Source: Goniomonas avonlea
Taxonomy: Eukaryota > Cryptophyceae > Goniomonadida > Goniomonadaceae
Direction of reading: 5' to 3'
Length of the DNA: 11,104 nucleotides
Assembly: GCA_003573635.1 (NCBI GenBank)
Contig: QUTJ01031364.1
Location: forward strand, 1 to 11,104
In this document: positions 6,116 through 11,104 of the stretch, piece by piece
Layout: each line of letters begins with the position of its first letter
How positions within the stretch are numbered: the stretch's first letter is position 1
Position numbers and translations under genes: made by a program
The notes under the pieces: model-generated
Told to the model about the DNA's origin: nothing
Seen by the model: only the letters and a program-made list of their open reading frames with translations
The model's database searches: none

Positions 6116-8858
6116 CCTCTCTCGTGCGGGTCCCCACAGCCACGAGAACTCAATCCTGAGACCTGAGACGTAGACACATTTCGGGACTCTGAGCTGGCCC
6201 TGGAGGGGTCACACCTTGGCCACACTGCCCTTGGTCACACTTGCTCACACTGCCTTGCTCGGTGTGTGATGTGCGAATTGCTGCTTGGTGTGACTGTGTG
6301 GTCTGGGGGTTGTTGCTGTTAGAGAACTGCTTAAATCCTTGTAACTATCCAGAATACAACACGCTCATGCTACGCTCGGTCCCACGGTTCCGTTTCGCCT
6401 GATTCGTGTCGTACTTGGTCCTCTATCCAACCCGACCGTCTGAGTCAAACTTGGGCCAGGGTTGATGGCACCGCAACAATTGGGGAGGGGCCTCCCAGAC
6501 GACTATTTACCCCATCACCCCGGTGAGTGTGTCCCTCAGTGTGCGAGAGTGGTAGAGGAAAGGGGGGGGGGGGGACCGAGAGAGAGGGAGGAGAGAGAGT
6601 CGGGGAGAGAGAACGAGCAACAGCCCGAGAGGGAGGAGAGAGTCGGGGTGAGAGAACGAGCAACAGCCCGAGAGGGAGGAGAGAGTCGGGGTGAAAGAGA
6701 ACGAGCAACAGCCCGAGAGGGAGGAGAGAGTCGGGGTGAGAGAACGAGCAACAGCCCTCTTGCGGTACAAGGAGCGCACCGATTGATCAGCGACTGTCGA
6801 GCTCGGGCGATCGTCTCGCGCGATGGCGGATTGGGACGGCCGCGAATATCGTCCGTTTGCAGCCCGGGAAACTCGAGCTGTGGCTTTGGAGACCTGGCCG
6901 CCACTGGGGAGTTCTTGGCGGGCACAATGCGACCAACCTGAGAAGGATGGTGTGAGGTGGGGAGGGGAGAAGGGGGAGGTGGGAGAGGGGAGAAGGGAGG
7001 AGGGAGGGAGGAGGGAGAGAGAGAAGCGAGGGAGTGAGAGGGGCCAAGGGACGAGGGAGGAGACCAGGAGGAGGCGGGAGGAGGGAAGGCGGGAGAGGAG
7101 TTCCTGTGTTTGGTGCTCGATCTGAGGCAAGAGAGTGTCCTCACCGTTCGTAATCCTGCCGACCTTATTTGTTTTCAAAGCCGATCATCCAACTTGATTG
7201 AGAGGGGTCACACAAAGGGCACATTCTGATGGGGGTCGGGGCGGGGGGAGCGGAGACAGGGGAGGCAGGAGAGTGCCAGGGCAGCTGTCTCGCTGTTTGT
7301 CTCTGTCTCTGTCTGTCTGTCTCAGTCTGACAGAGACCGTCTCTGCCTGTGTCCCGAGAGCAACAAGCATGAACTCACAATCGCATTGGCACGACCGGTG
7401 GTCCGTGGTCGGACGGGAGAGGGACTACTAAGCCCGGTCGACACTGTGGCGTTTTGCATTCGACGGCGGAGGGAGGTCGACGTTGGGGAAGGTGTTGCCC
7501 AGGAGGGTGACTTGGGTGTTGTTGAGCTCTCAGAGGGCCTGTCCTTCTGCGTTGAGCGCTCGGGCTTGGGGGCAACGGGCGTGCGCTTTTCTGGAGGGGA
7601 GGGGGTCCCAGACGCTGGCGCGACTGGTGCATCGTCAGGTGTGAGATCGTCGCATGGTGGATCTCGTGGGGTGAGGGAGCCTTTTGGCGACGCGGTTCCG
7701 GCAGATGCTGCGGTCGATCGAGGCGAGCTGGGCGAGTCCGGGGAGTCAGACGTGAGCGGGGAGTCCTGTTCCTTGACCATCGGTGCGGTGGGGACGGTGA
7801 AGGTTCTGCCTGGGCTTGACTTCACAACTGCGTATGCTTTGTCTGGGGCAGAGGGTTTGACAACTGCGTACGCTTTCTCGGAACCGGCTGGCTTGACCAC
7901 TGCAACTGTCCTGTCTGGTTCATCTGGGACCACAGGTTTCGGTGGCAGTGGCTTTTCAGAAGCAGCGCCAGAGTCCGAGCTGGGTGGTGGTTCACCCTTG
8001 CCTGACTTGTCAGCGTCCGACAGCCGCAGTTTGCGGGCGATGCGGGCGCGCGCCATCGTTGACGTCGCAGAAGATGCTGCAGCTGTGACAGCACGAGTGC
8101 CCACCACACCGTTTCTGGGAGATTCCAGTGAACCTGTACTGTCAACTGTGGAGGTTAAACCAGTGCTGGGAGAACTTGGAACAGGTCTCGTCGAATCAGC
8201 AGCTTCGCGAGGTATTTTGGATAATAGTCTGAAATCATCACTGGCGCCAGAAACCTGAGGAAGAGCCCTGCCGAATGGTCGGGGACCATCAGCCGTCCTT
8301 ACCCTGTGCATAGGTGGTCAGAGCTGTCAGATTGTAATCAAGCCAGCACCTTGGCGGCATCGGAGGTGAAACTCCAGTTTCGAGACACTGGAGGAGTGAG
8401 AATTTAGGTGAATCATATCCCGATTGGTCCAGACTCAGACCGCGGGGCATTCTAAGGCTCGACAATGGGGCCGGCGGTGTTTTCGGAACAAGTTCGGGCT
8501 TCGATCGCTGTCGCGAGGGAGAGGACGTGTGGAGTGAATCCAACGAACCAACGCTGCTCGAGAGCGGTTTGGTTTGGCCTTTGAATCCGTTTGCCCGGGG
8601 ACTGGGCCATGTAGGCATGGTCCTACCAAGCATAACACTGGACGACTGTTTCACAGGTGCCGGCAGCCGCCCTACAACAGCACCATGGATCAGCGGCGCT
8701 CGAAACTTGGATTCCTGCGTGGCACAGGTCGCACACGGCCCAGGAATCCGAGCAGCAGCATTGTGGGCGCAGGACTTAGACTGGGCGGAGTCTGCCCGCA
8801 CCGGGTAAAGCCCAAGCGCCAGGTCCAATGGGCTTGGCCCTGCTGGTTTCTCAATCAT
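2950..8858 (-). CDS. TTLL3/TTLL8-type tubulin glycylase, complete 8-exon gene
   Basis: The exons in transcript order are 8858-8303, 8145-7379, 6937-6780, 6017-5888, 5564-5412, 5192-5088, 4833-3514 and 3096-2950. Every junction is in phase and they total 1112 codons. Tubulin glycylases are ATP-grasp ligases that attach the first glycine to glutamates in the tubulin (and some other protein) tails of axonemes. The family motifs occur in order: LFIIVSGSG (522-530), RGFIEN (539-544), QVVNHF (573-578), KVGLLRNLRSLYWFDG (588-603), VKPGCSSRGRG (Lys738), QKYLERPLL (771-779), KFDIRLWILVTEWNPL (785-800), HLCN (827-830), FDFMVD (909-914) and CEVNISPDMA (922-931; the Glu and Asn normally bind metal). The HLCN and LVT-WNPLTVW motifs are those of TTLL3/8 rather than polyglutamylases. 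Residues 1-490 look disordered. The start ATG has a purine at -3. Intron 1 is the least certain junction. Confidence 0.87.
3231..3296. repeat. 18-bp tandem repeat
   Basis: CTCAAACCCCTTCACCAC occurs exactly at 3231-3248, 3261-3278 and 3279-3296, the last two abutting. A diverged fourth copy (CTGAAAGCCCTTCACC) follows at 3297. The gap between copies 1 and 2 is 12 bp. Confidence 0.88.
3315..3455. repeat. CT-rich microsatellite tract
   Basis: Runs of CTCTCTCTCT, CCCCTCTCCCCCTCTC and similar form a nearly pure pyrimidine strand over about 140 bp (purine on the transcribed glycylase strand). The tract is intronic. Confidence 0.85.
3514..4833 (-). CDS. Glycylase exon 7, main TTL/ATP-grasp catalytic exon
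   Basis: It encodes residues 624-1063, starting NFIDEF after the acceptor GCCGCACAG. It carries the catalytic core: the nucleotide-binding Lys738 in VKPGCSSRGRG, the LERPLL strand, KFDIR, HLCN, and the metal-binding EVN. An acidic Gly-rich insert (GDGGEGGDEGG, 842-852) sits where TTLL3 proteins have a variable loop before a conserved Trp. After about residue 965 the sequence turns to a Ser/Thr/Asp-rich, presumably disordered linker with a TDTNNNSTTTT run, before RRWELMFRGK at the exon end. Strong GC bias at third positions produces long shadow frames on both strands. Confidence 0.9.
4834..5087 (-). other. Glycylase intron 6 with 29-bp tandem repeat
   Basis: The donor on the minus strand is CAG|GTGAGG and the acceptor is GCCGCACAG. 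It contains the 29-bp array at 4886-4960 and a GT run near 5001-5018. No other content is recognised. Confidence 0.72.
4886..4960. repeat. 29-bp tandem repeat, 2.6 copies
   Basis: Units beginning GTGCTAACGCAGTCTGTCTG start at 4886, 4915 and 4944, exactly 29 bp apart. The third is cut off after 17 bp. Each unit contains the inverted pair GCTAACGC/GCGTGC. The array lies within 130 bp of the glycylase exon 7 acceptor. Confidence 0.88.
5088..5192 (-). CDS. Glycylase exon 6
   Basis: It encodes residues 589-623: VGLLRNLRSLYWFDGIDYN, then TFHPRTFNMANPWETQ. This matches the family block usually written KVGL..NLRNL.W, followed by FFPRCYDL. Both boundaries are phase 0 (acceptor CCACCCAG, donor CAG|GTGAGG). 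Confidence 0.85.
5220..5395. repeat. GA-rich minisatellite in glycylase intron 5
   Basis: GAGGAGGACAGGGAGGGAGG-type units repeat about six times with variable spacing. The tract is purine-only on the plus strand and so pyrimidine-rich in the transcript, just downstream of the exon 5 donor (AAG|GTCCTG). It fills most of intron 5 (5193-5411). Confidence 0.85.
5412..5564 (-). CDS. Glycylase exon 5
   Basis: It encodes residues 538-588: DRGFIENPEPGSDVFDIKWS, then INHHDVTSMSSLNSCQVVNH and FESTPSELGSK. RGW-V/I-EN, the D-I-K-W strand and QVVNHF are standard TTLL N-lobe features. The acceptor is CGTTTACAG. The donor GTCCTG is weaker than the others in this gene, but the join to exon 6 recreates the conserved SK-VGL block. 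Confidence 0.83.
5565..5887 (-). other. Glycylase intron 4 with CA/AACA repeats
   Basis: The donor is GAG|GTGCGT and the acceptor is CGTTTACAG. Most of it (5640-5850) is ACAC/ACAAAC microsatellite (TG-rich in the transcript). The Cys/Val-rich minus-strand and Thr/His-rich plus-strand frames here are repeat translations, not genes. Confidence 0.72.
5888..6017 (-). CDS. Glycylase exon 4
   Basis: It completes codon 494 and encodes residues 495-537: RSSEDERLQVDKMERFCQSR, then DLGNPRGLFIIVSGSG and TVKKALE. This matches the family start of the TTL domain, an (A-I-K-x-K)-IF-I-G-x-x-P-VI-x-x-L segment. The acceptor CCCCACCAG has a good pyrimidine tract. Phase 2 agrees with exon 3. Confidence 0.78.
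6042..6110. repeat. Compound microsatellite (CTCG)n(CG)n(CT)n
   Basis: CTCGCTCGCTCG-type repeats run into a CGCGCGCGCG stretch and then a CT run of more than 30 bp. The alternating CG part could adopt Z-DNA. The CT part is GA in the glycylase transcript and is separated from the exon 4 acceptor by about 30 bp. Confidence 0.9.
6580..6757. repeat. Purine-rich minisatellite, 43-45-bp unit
   Basis: GAACGAGCAACAGCCC starts at 6611, 6654, 6699 and 6742 (spacings 43, 45, 43), with GAGAGGGAGGAGAGAGTCGG between copies. The array ends about 22 bp from the exon 3 donor. On the minus strand it reads as an apparent Leu/Ser/Pro protein, which I regard as an artefact. Confidence 0.88.
6780..6937 (-). CDS. 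Glycylase exon 3
   Basis: It encodes residues 442-493 plus two bases: VGRIVPAKNSPVAARSPKPQ, then LEFPGLQTDDIRGRP and NPPSRETIARARQSLINR. The end of the exon is the charged helix that precedes the TTL fold. The acceptor is CCTTCTCAG and the donor CG|GTGCGC, phase 2, which fits exon 4. A second open frame over these bases (WSHCARQELPSGG...) does not join either neighbour in phase. Confidence 0.72.
6938..7378 (-). other. Glycylase intron 2
   Basis: The donor is ATT|GTGAGT and the acceptor is CCTTCTCAG, both phase 0. It contains a GA-rich stretch (6955-7100) and a CTGT/TCTG microsatellite (about 7290-7325). A tiny GATTACGAACG|GTGAGG candidate exon (around 7145) was considered, but it breaks the frame. 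Confidence 0.65.
7379..8145 (-). CDS. Glycylase exon 2, disordered linker with short repeats
   Basis: It completes codon 186 and encodes residues 187-441, rich in Ser, Pro, Thr, Lys and Ala, with no catalytic motif. Three 12-residue units (AVVKPAGSEKAY, AVVKPSAPDKAY, AVVKSSPGRTF) occupy about 267-300. Many SP/TP pairs (SPDSPSSPRS, TPKSPSW) are potential proline-directed phosphosites. The frame stays open from 7322 to 8311, so the 5' boundary rests on splice phase. The acceptor used (ACCTCCACAG with an upstream TTTAAC) gives phase 1 and fits the strong exon 1 donor. The acceptor CTTCCTCAG at 8254 is a rival. Confidence 0.68.
7802..7903 (-). repeat. Coding repeat, three 12-residue AVVKP units
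   Basis: Three 36-bp units encode AVVKP-type dodecapeptides: AVVKPAGSEKAY, AVVKPSAPDKAY and the diverged AVVKSSPGRTF. This is an in-frame tandem repeat inside the glycylase N-terminal region. It supports this frame as real coding sequence, because the unit length is a multiple of three while intronic repeats nearby are not. Confidence 0.75.
8303..8858 (-). CDS. Glycylase exon 1, start codon and disordered N-terminus
   Basis: The ATG at 8858-8856 opens MIEKPAGPSPLDLALGLYPV and runs to TTYAQ before the strong donor G|GTAAGG (phase 1), 185 codons in all. The region is Ser/Pro/Arg-rich (SSSVGSLDSLHTSSPSRQRS) and looks disordered. The frame is open further upstream to 9002, but with no ATG there. 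An alternative is that translation begins at ATG 8311 (MHR) and uses a 48-nt intron ending at 8255; this exon would then be 5' UTR. The long open frame and its protein-like composition favour coding. Confidence 0.6.
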
Positions 8859-9284
8859 GACAAAACTCCAAAGCCACCACTTTGGCCAGCGAGCCAGCCA
8901 ACGGAACAAAAAAGCCCCGCTCCTGTATGGAGCGACAAAGACACGACTGAGTGACGACTCCAGGCTACTACTGTATGTACAGTGAGCGTCGAGCGAGTTC
9001 AAACCTGGTGAAATCAGTATTAAATCAAAATGTGATCGATCGAAGCGTCACTCCCCCCACAGTGGTGACAGTGCCCCACACCCCACAACTGAAAATACCA
9101 TTCGACATTACAGCTCTATCTCCGAGCAGGTATCCCAACACCGTGTTGCTTTTTCAACTGATTAGGAGCTATTAGGACTGCGGATCATGCCTGGCGTGCA
9201 GCACAAATCTGTCGCTTGTTTTGTGAATTCATTGGCTGCTGCTGGCACGAACCCGTTTTGAGCGAGGCCTCAGCCCGGCGCCTC
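8859..9284. promoter_or_regulatory. Shared spacer between divergent start codons
   Basis: This stretch of about 426 bp separates the glycylase start (minus) from the proposed phosphodiesterase start (plus). It must hold the 5' UTRs and promoters of both genes. No clear TATA box or ciliary X-box (GTNRCC...RGYAAC) is visible. It has a near-palindrome at 8970-8983, an ATCGATCGA sequence near 9035 and a C/A-rich patch at 9050-9095. A small ATG-initiated frame at 9187 stops after 24 codons and could be an upstream ORF. Confidence 0.5.
8970..8983. promoter_or_regulatory. Dyad ACTGTA-TG-TACAGT
   Basis: A perfect 6-bp inverted repeat around a two-base spacer lies 112 bp upstream of the glycylase ATG and about 300 bp upstream of the phosphodiesterase start. 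A dimeric regulator could bind it, but I know no matching factor. Such a short dyad can occur by chance. Confidence 0.25.
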
Positions 9285-11040
9285 ATGCAGGCCCCAGTAG
9301 TGTTGCCCAACTTGGGGAGCGGGTTGAAAGGATCACCCCGACGAGGCGTGCGTGCGAACCGCCCCTGTCTTGGGGAATTTGAACCGAATCATGGGCCGGG
9401 GGCATGGACTCCAGGCGGGGGCTCTTGCGGTGTCCATGCGGCCGAACAACTGCAAGCCGCAGGGTATCAAGAGAGATTGAAAGTATTTGGTTTGCTCGAA
9501 GATTTGATGGCGTCAATGCTGGTGCACCAACCGGACAATCCACGTCTTTGGGTGTGTAAACGCGTGGGATCGCTGCTCCAACGAACGGAGGGGCTGCAGC
9601 ACTCGAGACCGACAAACTCCCCAACCGCCTCCCCAGTTGACCGAAAATGTTTGTTTCGAGTCTATGCTGAGGTCGTGGGCCCTTGTGGCGTGGAGTATAG
9701 ACAGTTCTCGCAGCATGGTGCACGCATCGACAATCAGACCTTGGATTCCTGGGTGTCGGAGGTAGGGGACGAGTTGAAGGCCTCCATCTCGAGATGCTAT
9801 CAGGGACAAGACTGGCCAGAGGTTGCCACTAAAATGGCGTCCTCTTCTGAGAGTTCTGAAAACGGAACACCCCGGAAAAGATGGTCTCGCAAAGCAACCC
9901 GAACCAGCGAGACCCAGACGGATGAATGTGACCCTTATTGTGAGAGTCTTGAAACCGGCTCGGTGCTGTCCAGGATGCGATGTAAAGACGGAGAAGCCAA
10001 AAATTGTCACGAGTTGACCGCAACCTGGACGACACCACTGGATGCTGCGTTGGATGCCCTCGACGAACTTAGTGCTCAGCTTCCATGTTCAAACGCACAG
10101 ATTGAGGTGTTGACGAATCCAAGTCGCCTCTCCGCTAACCTTTTCTCTCCAGTTGGTCCGGCGCCTGATTCAACTTCCTTCGTGGGAGGTTGGCCTCCCT
10201 TCTGACTGGACTGCCACGTTCGACGAAGGAACGTCAGCTGACGACCTGGAGGAACATTCATCGCGTACCAAGGCCATCGAAAGCTGGTTGACAGAGACGT
10301 ATACACGACAAGTAAGTAGTTTGTGTTGTGTGTCCCGAGCTCTCTCCTCCTGCGGATTCACAACCCGCCTGCAGGTTGTCCAGCCGGTGCGTCGCCGGAA
10401 ATGGCGACCATCAATGCGAGGGCTTGCACGATTTGTGCTGATGACCGTCTTTTGGGGCAAGTTGGGCCGTCGGAATTCCACAGAAATGAAAGCCTTTCCT
10501 GTGGATCTCCCAGAAGCGGCATTGCAACCGCTACTTTCGGAGTTTGACAACCTCGGCAGTGTGAACTTCAACGTGTTTCGGGTGTCGGAGCTGACAGGCA
10601 ACCGACCTCTCCAGTTTGTTGTTTGGAGGGTGCTTATGGTACGAGCGGTTTTGCGGGAGCCCCCCAGATAGAGAAAATTGCGATTTTCATATTCTGCATG
10701 CTTTGGTTGTGGTTGATCGTGGATGATGCATGTGAGATTGTGAGAAGTTTGTACGATGTGAAGACTTGCCAAAGCCAGGACCAAAGGGTTGCTGTGTGAA
10801 CCTGCAGGCTACGACCTTTGTGTCACAATTAGGCGAGAGCTCCCTCGTGTGTGACGTAGGACAACGTTGTTTCCACGGTGTGTATTAAGGGCGGCACGAC
10901 AACAGGCGCCGAAAGCGAAGCCTTGCATGATTACGAATCTTGCCTCTCGAATGAATATGCTCGCAGGCGATGGGTTCGGTTGTGCAGTTCGCCATCAGCA
11001 CGCACAAGCTTCGGACGTTCCTTCGTTGCTTGGAGCAGTC
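9285..11040 (+). CDS. PDE1-like cyclic-nucleotide phosphodiesterase, N-terminal part
   Basis: The exons are 9285-10106, 10153-10311, 10375-10638 and 10967-11040. The first three junctions are phase 0 and the last exon ends in phase 2, at GTAAGC. Class I phosphodiesterases hydrolyse cAMP/cGMP to 5'-nucleotides with two metals held by HD motifs. The segment FNVFRVSELTGNRPLQFVVW, continued across the last intron by RVLM and AMGSVVQFAISTHKLRTFL, aligns residue for residue with the PDE1 stretch WAFDVFALNEASGEHSLKFM...EALEVGY. The metal-binding NPYHN/HD motifs should come just after the window, so catalysis cannot be judged. Near the N-terminus (about 61-89), YQERLKVFGLLEDLMASMLV followed by HQPDNPRLW resembles an RIIa/DPY-30 dimerisation-docking helix pair, typical of axonemal scaffolds. 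Residues 160-274 are Ser/Thr-rich. Start M9285 is the first in-frame ATG, with a poor context; an upstream exon is possible. Confidence 0.68.
10107..10152 (+). other. 46-nt intron of the phosphodiesterase gene
   Basis: The donor is GAG|GTGTTG. A branch-like CGCTAACC is followed by TTTTCTCTCCAG. Both sides are phase 0. Without splicing the frame continues 33 codons to a stop at 10203-10205. The protein after the acceptor, LVRRLIQLPSWEVGLPSDW, is clearly better. Confidence 0.7.
10312..10374 (+). other. 63-nt intron of the phosphodiesterase gene
   Basis: The strong donor CAA|GTAAGTAG and acceptor CGCCTGCAG are both phase 0. The frame also stays open through it (63 is a multiple of three), so retention would insert 21 residues instead of truncating the protein. 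Confidence 0.72.
10639..10966 (+). other. 328-nt intron of the phosphodiesterase gene
   Basis: The donor is ATG|GTACGA and the acceptor is ATGCTCGCAG. The position is fixed by the gap-free match to the PDE1 domain across the junction. Nothing else is recognised inside it. The in-frame TAG at 10669-10671 shows it must be spliced for a full-length enzyme. Confidence 0.72.
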
Positions 11041-11104
11041 GTAAGCTCACCTTTGGAACCCCCGCTCGCCCCCTGACCCCCTTCTCTCCCTCCATCGTCA
11101 CTCC
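11041..11104 (+). other. Start of the next phosphodiesterase intron
   Basis: GTAAGC at 11041 is the donor (phase 2, inside a Ser codon). The rest is C-rich and runs off the window end; the following exon, expected to start with Tyr and NPYHN-like sequence, is not visible. Confidence 0.6.

Larger units (their letters stand above)
6018..6779 (-). other. Glycylase intron 3 (largest), repeats at both ends
   Basis: The 762-nt intron has donor GTGCGC (minus strand) at its exon 3 side and acceptor CACCAG at exon 4. Microsatellites occupy 6042-6110 and a 43-45-bp minisatellite occupies 6580-6757. About 6130-6540 is unique sequence without a recognised gene; a small unseen exon there cannot be ruled out, but phases match without one. 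Confidence 0.62.

Noticed and set aside
6445-7178. Leu/Ser/Pro-rich minus-strand frames with internal repeats
   Set aside because: They are the 43-45-bp minisatellite read in frame; only 6780-6937 fits the spliced glycylase.
7386-8258. 290-codon plus-strand frame opposite glycylase exon 2
   Set aside because: Mirror image of a Ser/Pro/Thr-rich coding strand (Gly/Ala/Ser-rich on the other side); no start context or family, while the minus strand has in-frame repeats and matching splice phases.
9100-9180. Ciliary RFX X-box near GTTGCTTTTTCAAC
   Set aside because: It does not fit GTNRCC(N)0-3RGYAAC; the half-sites are wrong.
9283-10784. Minus-strand frames opposite the phosphodiesterase gene
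   Set aside because: No splice continuity or recognisable domain; the plus strand carries the PDE match.
10801-10880. Candidate exon starting after CCTGCAG at 10807 (YDLCVT or ATTFVSQ frames)
   Set aside because: A Tyr-Asp-Leu here looked like the PDE1 YDL, but direct joining of 10638 to 10967 gives a gap-free alignment and correct phase.
1-11104. CRISPR array, bacterial operon or prophage
   Set aside because: Tandem repeats here have no uniform spacers; genes are spliced, with AATAAA and GT-AG introns, so the DNA is eukaryotic.

Overview
This is nuclear DNA from a eukaryote with intron-rich genes. The introns and spacers are GC-rich and full of CT/GA, CA and G-rich simple repeats. Two of the three genes belong to the cilium/flagellum world (a tubulin glycylase-type ligase and a cyclic-nucleotide phosphodiesterase). 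A short interstitial array of TTTAGGG-type telomere repeats sits in one intron. Together these suggest a flagellated protist or alga. The species cannot be named from the window alone, and I see no bacterial operon, CRISPR array, tRNA or rRNA.

Layout. (1) 1-1596, plus strand: the last three coding exons of a Nup43-like nucleoporin WD40 gene, ending in a 10-nt coding exon followed by an AATAAA signal. (2) 1597-2949: a 1.35-kb spacer between convergent genes, with hairpins, a short tandem repeat and one open frame of unknown status. (3) 2950-8858, minus strand: a complete eight-exon gene for a TTLL3/TTLL8-type tubulin glycylase of about 1111 residues. I rebuilt it by matching splice phases; the eight exons sum to 3336 nt, exactly 1112 codons. 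It has a long disordered N-terminal half, the TTL/ATP-grasp domain at about 490-960, a Ser/Thr-rich linker and a basic C-terminal exon. (4) 8859-9284: a spacer of about 426 bp between two divergent start codons. (5) 9285 to beyond the window end, plus strand: the 5' part of a PDE1-like class I phosphodiesterase. Its N-terminus has an RIIa/DPY-30-like helical segment, and its catalytic domain is just beginning when the window ends.

The glycylase and phosphodiesterase are head to head with a short common upstream region, which would allow joint expression of two axonemal proteins. That link is inferred from position, not shown. Exon boundaries come from reading-frame continuity, GT/AG sites and family alignment from memory. 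The weakest points are the first intron of the glycylase gene and the phosphodiesterase start codon.
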